From: Engraulis encrasicolus
Lineage: Eukaryota; Chordata; Actinopteri; Clupeiformes; Engraulidae
Reading direction: 5' to 3'
Assembly: GCF_034702125.1 (NCBI RefSeq)
Contig: NC_085878.1
Location: 17,766,057-17,830,056, forward strand
DNA length: 64,000 nt
Below the pieces are notes generated by a model. It searched no databases, was not told where the DNA came from, and saw nothing but the letters and a program-made list of their open reading frames with translations. The translations under genes and the position numbers were made by a program. Shown in pieces: positions 1-56,502 of the stretch; positions within the stretch are counted from its first letter, which is position 1; each line of letters begins with the position of its first letter.

Positions 1-1719
1 GTGTAATAAGCATTCCCAGATGTAAAGCATGTGCTGAAAATCTTTTTCTCTTGTTAACACAATAAATCTGTGAATAATGAATTCAATCTAACTTGATTTT
101 AACAAAACAATTTAACTCTCTATTTCTAAACAGTTGTAAACCAACTGCTTTTCAAAGAAGAGAGAATGGAGGTGAAAAGAGGACAAAAACATCTGCCTGC
201 TCTTTCCTTGATGTCCTCCTCTTTTCGGATTACTGCATGGTTAATTGGATCTCCACATTTGCTCCGTAAAAACACTCATACATCTCATTAATATGCCCTT
301 CAGGACTCGAGAGTCATGCCAAGCTTCCGGACATCTAGAACAGACGGCTCCTCATCAAGACTAATGGTAAGATTAAGGAGCATCCATCCTCTAAGGTGAG
401 CTTAAGACATTGGCCTTAGGCCAGCTTTAAAGTGCCCCTGTTCGTAAGACCGAGAGTCCCCATGTCTCCTTCATTTGCACAAGGCATTGATATGGCTGAT
501 GGCATTTGCCTGCCTTTCTGCCTTAGCATATCAAATGATGTTATACTTGGCATAATCTTTCATTTCGCCCTGTGATTTAGTGTGCTGTCATTTCCTCTAT
601 TTTGTCTTCAGGTTGAATACAAAGTTGTATGCAAGTTAAATTCTAACTTGAACCTATAAGACAAAATAGATTTAAAAGATGGCCTCAAACCTCTGAGAAT
701 TTTGCTTGCACTATTGTCCTTGTGCAATCCATTTGATGTACAAAGTAGATTAAAAAGATAACCCCAAACCCTTTCAGAAGTGTTTTATTGGCACTGTTCT
801 TGAGCAATCCATTTGACTTCAATCAACCTGTCAAACACATTTTGAGATGGAATCAATCACGACAGGTCTATTCCGGGAAGACATTTTTAAATATGTAATA
901 TAAAAAGGTCCATGAATTGACCAGCCATCCTGAGGTGGTGATGAATGTGATTATAGAATTCAGGAGGTGAACAGGCTAGTTTCTCCTATATCATCGCTCA
1001 GTAACTCCTTTGGCTGCATCTGGCCTCCACAATACATTTGTTTTCGAATTATCTTTTATTCCAATCTTCTTTTATTGTGATATTCATCCATTGTGGCATA
1101 ATCATGTGGAAAGCATTCAGATTCTTTGCATTAAAGGTGCTCTGTGTAATATATTTTATCAGTTTCTTTCTAGAATTAATCCTGCCCATTCTCAAATGTT
1201 AACTTTTTCACAAATACTTACCACCACCACCATCTAGGTATTCATTATGACTGGGAAAATAGCACTTCTCCATTGTCTGTCATTTTGAATTTCCAGAATA
1301 GACATATTTAGCTGTAAAACGTATTGTACTTTGGTCAATGTTAATTCATTATTTAATACAAATTCATGAAAACATCACAATTTGGCAGTAGACAGCACAA
1401 TTTCAATGAGCAGCATGGTTGCAATACCTACTCTGGTCACCACTCTACACAGTGCACCTTGAGGTCAAATTAAATAAAAGTGTTTCCGTCCACCCGTTAA
1501 GGAGAGAGGATGCTTGTCCTGCTGTGGCCAACCGGTAGGGAACTTGTCTGCCATGTGGCCAACCCCGGGTTCGATTTCCGACCCCCCTCCATCTCTTTCC
1601 CCATTCGCTTCCTGTCCACCTCTCAAACTGTCCTATCATCAATAAAGTCGTAAAAGACAACAACAAAAAAATCTTAAATTGAAAAAAAATTAAAAGGAGA
1701 GAGGATGCTTGCAACTCAC
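1..1719. other. fbln7 intron 7 (left part) with SINE and dispersed repeats
   Basis: Intronic. It holds a diverged tandem duplication of about 80-95 bp at 664-822 (shared 'gcaatccatttga' and 'agatttaaaagat'-like blocks). At 1133-1270 is a copy of a dispersed repeat that recurs at 50430-50860. A SINE lies at 1517-1693. No coding segment was recognised. Confidence 0.7.
1517..1693 (+). mobile_element. tRNA-derived SINE with 18-bp target-site duplication
   Basis: The direct repeats AAGGAGAGAGGATGCTTG at 1499-1516 and 1694-1711 are identical. Between them are a B-box-like GGTTCGATTTCC near 1569, an A-box-like segment (TGGCCAACCGG) near 1527, and an A-rich 3' part. This is a full tRNA-head SINE in the orientation opposite to fbln7, and its right TSD begins 8 nt inside the exon 7 donor. 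Confidence 0.85.
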
Positions 1720-14985
<13,266 letters not shown>

Positions 14986-17900
14986 CTTTTTCTCTCGCTC
15001 TTGTGCGCTCAGGAACTTTCACGTCTGTTCCAAAAAGTAGTTTCGAGTAATATCCCGCCACGGAAAAAGAGAGCACGTCTGTATTTTATTTTGTTAAACT
15101 GAACTACAGGCAGTATTTGGACAGGTTGAGAAGGCAGACCTAGCGTGGCGCACCTCTGAGTATACATCAATATGAAACTGGAACGATCTGTTTGGTACAT
15201 TATAAGGGCTCGCTCCGTTTGCGCGTGCTGTTTTCCTTCTTTTCCTTTTTTTGGAAGGCACATGCCACATTTCTCTCCTCATAAAAAGCTGCTCAGTTGT
15301 GGCATTTGTAAGCTTGGAGGGAAAAAATAAAATCCGCTAGTCAACAGATTTGTGCTCGCTCAGGGGAGCTAAAGCTATACAGAAACAACTGCCACCGTTA
15401 TGTCAAACCACACCATAAAGTTTAGTCAGGTGACATATAAAAATATAGAGAGATGGGTGAAGGTAGGCTACATTTTAAACTTGCAGGCCCAGGAAAAATA
15501 CTAGGCTATTTGGCTATATGTTGCGCAGCTGACGAATGGGAGCAACTCAAGAATAAAAGCAAACACATTATTTGTGCTTTTGGACATTTTATGATGATTT
15601 AGGCCTACATGGTTGTAGAGGGATTCAACACAAAACTGGTTGCAGGCTACTACAGAAAAAAAAACAGAAACAAAAATAATGCTGTAGGCCTATCTTAAAT
15701 ACTAGAACCCCAAGAACATGGTTGCCTCAGCAATGTGCACTGTCATTTTTGCAGACAGTGTTACTTTAACACAAATGAGAGTGGATATAACACTCATCCT
15801 ATTGGGCATAGTCTCTACAGATGTTGAATCAACATGACAAAGTTGTATGGTGATGGTGTGGTATGTCTACCAGGAACTGACTGAGTGTGTGTTGTTAGGC
15901 AGAATAGGCCTAAATATTAAGCAGCCTCTTTGGACTTCAGTCCCCTGAGAAGAGTGGAATGTGTGAGTGTGTGAGAGACAGAGTGTGAAGGAGACAGGAC
16001 AGTCAGCAGCAGCCGTGGCAAAGGCCTGCCCTCTGCAGGGCACTAGTGCATGCACCTGCTCCTCTCTCAGCACTTAACCTCACTTTGTTTCCATCTGCAA
16101 AAGGGGTAGAAAATCCTCTAATCTGTATACTGGTAGTGAATATTCATCAGTGGCCTAACACTTGGCTCTGATGCAAGCCAAATTGCGGATTACAGGCCGG
16201 ATTTGAACTGTTTGCTTTATGTCCAATGCTGGCACCAGAGTTACAACAATCGTACTTACATGTTTACAACCAGTTCCATAGTGGTTATGCATTGTTCTAA
16301 AGCCGCAGAATGCACTAAAAGCGACAGTACCCTGATGGCCATAAAATATGTGCCCATTACTGTTGATCCAGGGCTAAGGGTAGGAAGCCTAAACATAACC
16401 TCACAGTTACATTACAGTTGGCTCGGATGATTGAGAGATTTTGAGTGATAACATCAACTGGATCTCCCTCATGTCCTGTGTCGCTTGGCAGGCTCAGCTT
16501 CTCGACGAGCACACAATACCCATAGTGGCACGGCCCATTACCAGCAAGTTGTCTTGCCCTGGACGCTTGCCATGCTTTGCTTGATTGAAAACATCTCTAG
16601 CCTGATACCTTGGAGAATAGTATACATAGATTCCTGTAACATGGAAGGTTTTTTTTCTTGTCCAGAGAGAGTTTGTGTTAATGAGAAGCAGAACTCTCCA
16701 TGCATGCAAGTGTGAGGCTTGGTGGTGTCCCCTTGGCCCCATGGATTCCACTGGGAGATCAGCGCTCATGTTGAAATTCATGGGAAACCAAACCAGCTTA
16801 TTCTTGCTTGCTGGTCGTCTTTGCATCATGAAATTGTAGATGCCTGAGAATGCCATACTCTTCCCCCAAAAATGACAGACCACTGCTATTGTAAATAAAA
16901 TGTGTATAATTATTAGTCACTAATAGCATACATCCCCATTCAAGGGCCTCTTTGGAACATCACTGAGATGTTTTATTTTATTTCACTGGCTATACCATCA
17001 AAGCTGTGTGACTGGGAGACATGATAACTACTGTGGTTAGCTGTTGATGAAAGTACGCCTCTAGTCTTTTCATGTTTTGAGTTTTGGACTCTTTCTACAT
17101 TATTAGTCCAGTGGAATCACCATCACTCACTTGCACACTGTGAGTGAGCCACTAGCACAAAGCTGGAATGGGACGTTGGCATTCTCCTCTGGAGAAATGG
17201 ACAACTTTGAATTCTGAAACAGAAACAGTCAAACATAGCAAAAGTGACACATCAGAACAGGAGTGTTGGGAAAATGCTCTGTGACAGATGTCATTGAGAA
17301 TTTGTGAATATCAGGGTGAGATATGCAGCATTTCTGCGGAGTCTGACATAGGCCTCTGTTCTCTATGCGATTTCCTGTTTTTAAGAAAGCATTAGTGTCA
17401 AGTGCACACCTGTCAAAGTCTTTGTTTTTGTAGTGCAGCTTACTGTCTCTTGAGGGCATCATATGATTCAATAGGCCTACGGGTTGGGAACTTGACTTCA
17501 TAATAACATTTTAGTTCATGTGTTTGTCATCCATTCAGTAGATCCAGATCAGCCAAACAGTAGGCCTACCTGATGTGGTTTAATATAATGCATGGGAGAT
17601 AAGCTTCTCTAAACCTAATGATTTTTATCAAGGGGAATAATAGACTATCAAATGCCTTGGCTGTTGAATTTCAAAGATGGTAAGCATACTGAAACATTGA
17701 ATGAGGGAAACATACCAGGACATTGCGTTTTTATGCAAGATTTTAATATTAGGCATGGGTTTTAATTTCTAGTATTGACAGGTATAGCCTAAGTAACCTT
17801 ACCTAAAACTTGTGACATTAAGAATAAAACAGTGAGACCAGACCATAAGCAACAGTCAACCATCAAGTGGACCTGCACGTGCAGATGGTTTCCAGTTCTT

Positions 17901-18272
17901 GAGAGACACATCAAAATGATGTAAACGACAGATATTTTAAGTTCAGCCCAGTTTCTCATCAAAATGCTTCTTTTCTCAGGTGTGGTTCTCTGGGACTTTG
18001 CCAGAAGCCGAGGAAGTCACTGGTCAGCTGTTCAGCTTACAGGAAGATTAAATGGAAAATACTACGCTACTTTATCTTTTAAGACAACTAAAAGCCGTTG
18101 TTATTTTAAGGCTTTTTCAGTCATCGAATAACAGTAAGCTAATAGGCGTGGTGACTGGTCCACGTGCGCGCGCTGTGCAAAAAAAGTTGAAGCGCATTTG
18201 CATAGCGTGAGGAAGAGTGATTTGAAACGAGTGTCAGAGTTACTGCCGACCATACTGTCTGCAGAACAGACA
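14986..18272. promoter_or_regulatory. Divergent intergenic region with fbln7 and clec18 promoters
   Basis: 3287 bp between the two start codons. 14986-15300 should contain the fbln7 5' UTR/promoter. 18100-18272 is CpG-containing (e.g. cacgtgcgcgcgc near 18160) and holds a perfect octamer ATTTGCAT at 18196-18203 close to the clec18 start. No clear TATA box was identified. No gene signal in 15300-18100. Confidence 0.55.
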
Positions 18273-45581
<27,309 letters not shown>

Positions 45582-45639
45582 GTACACCTTCTACTCTGTC
45601 TGAAGCTCCAAAAGGCGTCGTGTAGAGAGGAGTGCAGAG

Positions 45640-45681
<42 letters not shown>

Positions 45682-46366
45682 GGACGGAGCAGGGTGTCAG
45701 GAGACTGAACCTCACTGGACCCCCATCCCCCTGGCAGGCAGCTGAGCAGCGGGCTCCCCAGTCATCAAAACCAGCCCTCAGGGGCCTCCTGCTCCTCAAC
45801 TCCTCACTCCTCCTCTCATACTTTCCTTAAGGTCGATGATGAAGAGATTCTGGGGCCTTGGCTGTGGAGGAGAGTCACAGCCAGCCAGCACCCCTCTCCA
45901 ATGCACCCCAACTCACCTCACATGCCTCCCTCCTCTCTCCCCTGTCTGCCGCCCATCCAAAAAAGATTCTGGACCATGGTTGTGGAGGAGATTTACAACA
46001 CACGCCCCACCCTACCCTACCCCCACCCTACCGCACCGCACCAGACTGCACTGCACCCCAAGACACTCCAGCCTCCCCTGACTCATGTCTAGCTCCCCAC
46101 CCACTCTCTGGTCCTTTTTGAGCTTGGCTGAGAGGACACCCAGAAGCCTCATTTGCATGTTCTCTACAGTAGCGGCCCGGGTGCTGTGTGCTCCGTGCAC
46201 TCGGTACGCTCACCCACCCAGATGTCCTGCTCCTGCTCCTGCTTCTCCCCTCCTGCTGCATTCATGTTTTTGTGTGTCCCAGATGCACATCGGCCGTTAC
46301 AACGGGTTTAAGAGATGGGGCTTTAATGTTGGGATGTGTGCGTGTTGGGATGTGTGCGTGTGTGTG

Positions 46367-46425
<59 letters not shown>

Positions 46426-47249
46426 GTGTGTGCGTGTGTGTGTGTGTGCGTGCGTGCGTGTTTGTCTGATAAGGCTGAGAAATAAGTGTTTGTGATTATG
46501 TGTCTGTGTGTGTACAGATATTTGTGTGTGAGGTGGAGGGGATATTAGAAGCAGGGGGGTAGTAAGTCTGTCTCCTTCCCCAAACTCCCCACAGCTCTCC
46601 TCAATTCTTTCAGCACCAAACTCTTCCCCTTCCCAGCCCCAACTCCCACCTCCCACCCCATTCCGCCGGCATCCCATCCCCAGCTCCAGCCAGCCCCAGC
46701 CCCAGCCCCAGCCCCGTCTAAAGCCCATACATATTAATGGAGCTGATAAACACATGGAGCAGACGCAGTGGAGCAGGCTACTGCCACCATGGGCTGAAAG
46801 CAAAGCTCTCTGCCTCTGTTTGTTCGCCTCTCTCCAGTCACTGCTATTTCATTCTCGCCTCCCTTTCCCCCACCGACTCCCTCCACCACACTCTCCAACT
46901 CTTTCATACTACTGCACTCTCCGGCTCTGGCTCCGTAGAGGAGAGGCACCTCCTCCTATTGCTCACCTGTCCTGACTGTCGAGGATATTAATGGTTTTTG
47001 AGGTATGATCAGGAGTGGAAATTTATGGCTGCCGAATGAGGAAAAAGGCTTTGACACATTTTTGATGGCCAACCATTTTGTGGAAGCAGTTGATCTTAAT
47101 GGGCTCTTCAGACACGTAATATGGGCTACTCATCTGTGTTAAATGCACTGGCAGAAGTGATATATGGTTGACTTTTTTGAAACAGGAATGTGCAACTTTC
47201 TGCACAAAATGGCTAGCGGAATCTACAAATGTCACTGGTCTCTGGTATA
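45582..47249. other. clec18 3' flank
   Basis: Probable 3' UTR start, a (GA)n at 45641-45680, two copies of 'gattctgg.cc.tgg.tgtggagga' near 45845 and 45965 (short local duplication, about 118 bp apart), and a GT tract at 46357-46460. No coding gene recognised. Confidence 0.55.
46357..46460. repeat. (GT)n with GC variants
   Basis: Interrupted GT tract. Confidence 0.9.
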
Positions 47250-47488
47250 TTAACCCATTGTGTCCTGGAAACACATATACGCTGCATTCAGGATTTTGAG
47301 ATTTGAGCTGTTTTATTAAAAATTTGGGTATGTTAGAGCCGAATGAACACATTCTAAGGCAAAACAAGGGTCCTAGCTTTTAAATGTAACTCATTTCATG
47401 TTGTATGTGCTTCGGAGGCTGAGATACTTAGGATTTAATAGACAGAGGGCACCCTTTCCCAAAAAGATCTTAGGACAAAATGGGTTAA
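47250..47488 (-). mobile_element. piggyBac-like MITE, copy 3 (reverse)
   Basis: TTAA|CCCATTGTGTCC ... AAAATGGG|TTAA. The interior is the reverse complement of copies 1 and 2 ('gaggctgagatacttaggat'). Confidence 0.72.
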
Positions 47489-47501
47489 CAGGCTTTTGTC
47501 A

Positions 47502-47655
47502 AGTCAAGTCAAGTTGGTTTTATTTTCAATTTCTTTACATGCACTGGTCATACAAAGAATTTGAAATTACGTTTCTTACTTTCCCATGCAGACATAGACA
47601 TACTTTAGGTATGGACATAGACAGTACACATACAGACATTTTGAGTGCAAGCACT
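47502..47655 (-). mobile_element. LINE 3' tail, same family as 33540-35400
   Basis: 'ttttattttcaatttcttta', 'catgcactggtcatacaaag' and 'aatttgaaattacgtttctt' are the reverse complement of the end of the LINE at about 35250-35400. Only the last 150 bp is present. Confidence 0.8.
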
Positions 47656-50076
47656 TTGTAGAAGAGAGGGAGTCATGCTCCCGTGTAGTTCCCCTGATGT
47701 GACTGATGAGATGCTTCTTGTGGACCACTTATAGATCTCATTTTTATCAGATCCAAGTAATTGTGAAAAGACATTTCCTTAAATGCTTAACTTCATTCAT
47801 CATTGTGCAAATTATATACATACATGCTGATGCTCTTCTACATAAAATAGAATAAAAAACACTAATATGTTTCAGAATTTCTGTTCCACAAGACAGAAAC
47901 AGCCTTATCTCCAATAAAACCCTAAACTGTGAAAATTAGCCTCGGGTTGTGTTGTAAAAAAAAAAATCGTTTTTGTAAAGCAGCTATAAAAAATAAAGTT
48001 CTAGTAGTCTACAGAGCCGTCTGAAATTTTGGAATGTTTTGTTCCCTGCTGTTAAACAGGTTTTTGAGGTGCACCGCTTTACTTTTGCACTTTTGGCTTT
48101 GTGTGAAATCATTCTTTCTCTGCTTTGATAAAGACTTCCTCTAAATGCTGATGTAACCTTGACCCATCTAAGCCTTGCCAAGTTTTCTCATTCCCTCTAG
48201 AAATGCACGCAGGGGGAAAAAAGCCAAAAAAGAAAGAAAAAGCTGTCAGCTTTGCTTGCTTGTGCCTCCACAAACTATTCAATATCTTAGAAACATCTTT
48301 ATCTGTGAAACTGCTATCGCCCTTTTGTTTTCTGACTAATGCCCTCAACGTTTTTTCAGACCAGGCAAACAATCTCAAGATATTATTATTGTTCAAGTGA
48401 CTCCACACATTATGTACAGTGCTACATTTTCAAAAGTACTGTTGCCAACTGAAGGCTGTAATGCATGGTGATTAATAACTAAAGATTTCTTTAACATCCA
48501 AGCCTGCAATTGGAACATGTGTCAAAGAGTCTTTTCATGTTCTGACATTCATTGACATGTAAATTCTATGGAATTACCCATCTCTAAGCCTTTGTGCAAC
48601 ACAAGTGGTATAGTATTACCATGTTTCATCTGAATTTGTTTAGAATAAAACTGGTACTGTTATTAAGCTGATGTTAGGAGCCTGTTTATGCTCTTTTGTG
48701 TAGAGGGTGAGGTGAGGCAGCGAATCTCAGAACTGTCACCTCCATACACCCACTACATAGGGAGAGAAAACAGAAAACCTCCTGTACCAAGCAGGCTCAG
48801 ACGCCAATGAGAAGATGTACAATGTAAAATATTTCCCATTCACAGAGGAAAGTGAGGACCAAAGATCAGACCCTGTGAAGGCCAGAGACACTCAGAATGT
48901 TCAGCACCTCCAAAAACGTGGCTGCTCATTCAGACACTGTGGACCCTGATTACCGTGGCAACACTTGACCCAGGGTGGGGAGATCAACTTCTTGGGTCAT
49001 CATGGATCATCACAAACAACACAGGCTTTTTGGCTGAGAAAGTGCACTTCAATTCTGGCTAAGAGCCGGAGGCCACCTTGGGTTCGCTTGTTATGTGACA
49101 CTGAAGACATTATGTTACATTTCATTTAACAGACACTTTTATCCAAAACAACTGGCAAAGAGGACATAGCAAAATACAGAGTGTGGGGGAATGCAGAGTG
49201 CAGCAGTGTACGTATAGCCTACTGTAAGTAGTACAACAGCAGAACAAAGTGCAGCAATATACGGGGGGGGGGTTACAGAATATGCAGGCATGACAATTTA
49301 GTGCACAGGCCTGTATTAATATACAGGGCTACAGATTGCTTTTGTGGCAGGAGACACTCTCTTGGAACAGATGAGTCCACACAAGCTTCTTGGAGGTTGA
49401 GAGGGGTGCCCCTACTCATAACACAACACCACAACACAGCATAACAACATTCCTTTATTAAATGCACTCATGCTTGCACATAAGTTCATGGCAGACGTGT
49501 CATCCATTGACAGTTTAATCAGGGTTGTACTGATGACAGGTCTTATTTGATAAGGTTTGTCTGAGGTAGCCTGACATGGCCAGCCCCTCTCTACTTCTTC
49601 CATTCGAAGCTATGGGAATTTCAGGTCTTTTTTTAGATCTGTTTTTACTAGCCTGTGTCTCTAAGGATGTGCAGCTAAGTGTTATGTAAAAACTACAGAT
49701 CAGATTTATAGAAAATGCTCATCAAAGACTCCTAAGCAGAATCCAGTCAAGGTCAAAAGTAAAAAGCCTTTTTTTGGCATACCTCAAAAAATATTCCCAA
49801 TTTATTTCAAACCAAGGAAGTGTTTCCCTTTTTATTACTATTTGCAGTGAAGAGAAACCAAATAGGCCGGTGTCTGTACCTTGACTTTGAGCAGTGTATT
49901 GCTTGGTGCGTCTGCTCACAAACAAACTTAAAACTACTAAAAATAACAAAAGTGAGGCACTCACAAGGCTTGTGTCGAAAAACTGTATATTGCATCCAGT
50001 TTTATCCACTGCACTGACTGTTACTTTTTGGCTGCAATACACATTTTTACCTCATTTTTGTTACCTTAAGTGACAC
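47656..50076. other. Intergenic, mostly featureless
   Basis: A candidate phase-compatible terminal exon lies at 48704-48810 (see findings). At about 49110-49260 is a diverged copy of a fish repeat ('cagacacttttatccaaaac') related to 6640-6790. Nothing else recognised. Confidence 0.5.
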
Positions 50077-50869
50077 CATGGCTGTAGCCACATATGAGGT
50101 AAGGGAGGTCCGGACCACCCTAATTTTTAGAGAAAATTATATATTTTTTTAATCTCAATTTTTTTCATACACATTTCAATTGATGTTTTTATTTACATAG
50201 CTTTTGTGTATGAGTGTGTAGTACCATTGGATAGGTCTCTTTCTGCCCTTTCCAACAGTATGTGTATGAAACGTGTGTGTCCCAGAGTCAGCAATTAATG
50301 TCAACAAATAGTGGTTGCAAAATTAACTGGTCATCAGTAGACAATCCATTTCTTCGGCCATCCTGCAGCATACAGGCCATGTTATATACTGACAGAATAT
50401 GTATGCCAATTGATCAATATCAATATTACTTAAAGGTAGAGTTTGTTTTAGTAGTTTATATCCAGAATTTATGCTGCCCATTCACAAGTGTTATCATTTC
50501 TATTTATCATCACCATCTATTTCTGAGTATACCTGTTCAAAATGTTGAAAATGTATATTTTCCATAGCCTTTCTCTATTTTGTCAGTTTATTCTAGTAAA
50601 TATTCATTGAAATATCAAAGTTGTGAATGGGCATGCATTTTCAAAATAGATGACAAAAATGGCATATTCAGGTGCACTGTCTAATATTTTTAGTAGTTTA
50701 TTTCCAGAATTGATGTTGCCGTTTCACAAATGTTACTTTTTTCATGAATACTTTGCACCACAATCAAATTCTAAGTATTCATTATGACTGGGAAAATTGC
50801 ACTTTTCATACGGGAAAAATGGGATCCTACAAAGTGCACCTTTTAAAAAAACTCCTGGCTACGGCCATG
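50077..50869. mobile_element. TIR element with perfect 8-bp TSD
   Basis: CATGGCTGTAGCCA and TGGCTACGGCCATG ends; agtgacac at 50069-50076 and 50870-50877 is an exact 8-bp duplication. Inside are two diverged copies of a block (about 50430-50560 and 50650-50830) also found at 1133-1270. TSD length suggests hAT or P type; no transposase frame. Confidence 0.75.
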
Positions 50870-50877
50870 AGTGACAC

Positions 50878-53231
<2,354 letters not shown>

Positions 53232-53488
53232 TTCATGTTGAAGTTGAGCTATAAAACCTATGCTTACTGATATGGTAATGCTGTGTTGATGTTCATGTAC
53301 TTACAGCATGATGATTGGCCTGCACCCCTGACTTTTGCTGTCCATCTGAGTCCCACACTATGTGAGGCGTGTGTAAATGTCCAGGAGGAAACAACAATCC
53401 AACTGTACTCTTCAGTGTCCTGCTGCTAAATGAGTGTCTGTATACTCAGGTGAGGTTTTAGAACCATCGTCAAGGACACATCATAATG

Positions 53489-53566
53489 ACATCACAGACA
53501 AGTGACCCTATTGGAATAGAATGGCAGACATCACAGACAAGTGACCCTATTGGAATAGAGTGGCAG
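53489..53566 (+). repeat. 39-bp minisatellite, two units
   Basis: Unit acatcacagacaagtgaccc followed by tattggaatagagtggcag, at 53489-53527 and 53528-53566, one substitution apart. Confidence 0.9.
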
Positions 53567-53785
53567 ACTAACATGTATCTGTTCAAGAGACTATCATCCT
53601 AAGGTGAATCTGGCTTGAATCCTTTGCTGAGCGTATACCACTTGCTGGGTAGTATAAAGGTATAGAAGCTCTGGTACATTGTCTCTCCCTGTCTCTCTGT
53701 CTCCCTCCCTCTCTGTCTCCCTCCCTCCCTCGCTCTGTCTCTCTGTCTGTCTGTCTGTCTGTCTGTCTGTGTCTCTTTGTTTCTC

Positions 53786-53961
<176 letters not shown>

Positions 53962-54216
53962 TTCATGTTGAAGTTGAGCTATAAAACCTATGCTTACTGA
54001 TATGGTAATGCTGTGTTGATGTTCATGTACTTACAGCATGATGATTGGCCTGCACCCCTGACTTTTGCTGTCCATCTGAGTCCCACACTATGATAGGCGT
54101 GTGAAAATTTCCAGGAGGAAACGACAATCCAACTGTACTCTTTAGTGTCCTGCTGCTAAATGAGTGTCTGTACTCAAGTGAGGTTTTAGAACCATCTCCA
54201 AGGACACATCATAATG

Positions 54217-54333
54217 ACATCACAGACAAGTGACCCTATTGGAATAGAGTGGCAGACATCACAGACAAGTGACCCTATTGGAATAGAGTGGCAGACATCA
54301 CAGACAAGTGACCCTATTGGAATAGAGTGGCAG
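54217..54333 (+). repeat. 39-bp minisatellite, three units
   Basis: Same unit as 53489-53566, three identical copies starting at 54217, 54256 and 54295. Confidence 0.9.
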
Positions 54334-54496
54334 ACTAACATGTATCTGTTCAAGAGACTACCACCCTAAGGTGAATCTGGCTTGAACACTTTGCTGAGCG
54401 TATACCACTTGTAGGGTAGTATAAAGGTGTAGAAGCTCTGGGATATTGTCTCTCCCTGTCTCTCTGTCTCTCTGTGTTCCTCTCTCTGTCTCTCTG

Positions 54497-54529
<33 letters not shown>

Positions 54530-54539
54530 GTCTGTCTCG

Positions 54540-54570
<31 letters not shown>

Positions 54571-54579
54571 CCCCTCTCT

Positions 54580-54731
<152 letters not shown>

Positions 54732-55701
54732 ATGAAATCGTCTCTTCCATTGAGATTCCTCCCTATATTTTACAATTCATGACTTTATTTTTCCATTTGC
54801 AGTGCACTATTCAAAGCCATCATTTTTTTCTGCAATGAGCAGCGAAATACCCATAAAATACAACTTAAAAATACCAGTTGCATTAATATCAATAGTGAGA
54901 GCCATGGCCTTGATTGACAAAGCAACAGGGGTCCAAGTGGAAAGGTCAATTGTCGCATGAAAATGAGAATGCTAGCTGGTTGAAACAATAGAATTAGACC
55001 TCCATTTACATGAAATGAGAAATCCTCTACATGAAATCACAGTGTCCCTACTGCATGTTTAATTTAACATGGTATTCTTGGCAACCCTAAGACCTTTCAA
55101 CATCCCCATTCTCTGTGGACCAACCACCAGTGAGACCTTTCAACACTTCTCCCTGTGGACGCTAAACCTCCAACACCTCCATTGTCCCTTCACCACTTGC
55201 TAGATCCTTCTAGGTTTTCTCCCCCGTTGATTGACTCTACGTACGCTTTTGACTTAGTCACGGACGACGTCTAACACCTGCTTCGTTAACCCTGTAGCCT
55301 AAACCATTCGGCACTTGGCTGCATGTCTGCTGGCAGTTCTAAATTCCAGGGGTGCATTTCTCGAAAGCGTAGTTGTTAGCCAGTTAGCAACTTGGGTAGT
55401 TGCAAATTCGGAATTACATTGCAAACAACAAGTAGCTAATTTAGTAGTAGTACCAACTACCTAACTCACTAACTAACAATCATTCTATGCTGGTGCTTTC
55501 ATTTTTTAGATACGTATACAGTATAATGCAAATTTCTGTTCCAAAATGTCTTAAGGTGACAAAGTGTACTGATCAGCGAGGCTCCTTTTCACTGAAGAGG
55601 ATAAAACAGCCGCACCATCATTAATGATAATCTATTCTCCATCTATTACTCATACCAGTGATAATTGGGAAGATGTGTGAGATGATGTGTGAATCTGCGC
55701 T

Positions 55702-55702
<1 letters not shown>

Positions 55703-55784
<82 letters not shown>

Positions 55785-55805
55785 ATGCGTGCGTGCGTGC
55801 GTGCA

Positions 55806-55848
<43 letters not shown>

Positions 55849-55897
55849 ATGCGTACGTGCATGTAAGTGTGTGCGTGTGTGTGTGCATGCGTTTGAG

Positions 55898-55929
<32 letters not shown>

Positions 55930-55947
55930 TGTGTGTGTGCGCATGCA
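55703..55947. repeat. (GT)n/(GCGT)n compound tract
   Basis: GT, then GCGT/GCAT units, then mixed. Confidence 0.93.
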
Positions 55948-56095
55948 TAGTGAGTTAATCAAAAACCCTTAGCCAAGCTGTGGGCAGCTTTGCCTGCCTG
56001 CTGTGCGGCTTTGGCTCACAGGTGTCCATGCAGACAATGAACCTGCACCCCCTCTGCTTACCTGGTGCGTGCGCGCGTGTTTGCATGTGTATGTC

Positions 56096-56237
<142 letters not shown>

Positions 56238-56383
56238 TGACTGCCTGCGTGTCTGTGGCTCTGGATGTGAATGGGGGTGAGCTATAGCAGGAGTGTCTCT
56301 ATAGAGCGTCTCTAGAGCTGCTCCTGTGGGACAGCTTCAGAATTACCTCTGGGAGAAACACATCCTGATGGGGAAGCAGTGAG

Positions 56384-56389
<6 letters not shown>

Positions 56390-56415
<26 letters not shown>

Positions 56416-56421
56416 GCGTGC

Positions 56422-56502
<81 letters not shown>
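56390..56502. repeat. (GT)n-(GA)n
   Basis: GT tract with GCGT interruption, then about 10 GA units. Confidence 0.93.

Noticed and set aside
1517..1600. Functional tRNA gene (B box GGTTCGA; similarly at 36716 and 39465)
   Set aside because: No intact cloverleaf; the A-rich tail and target-site duplication show a SINE.
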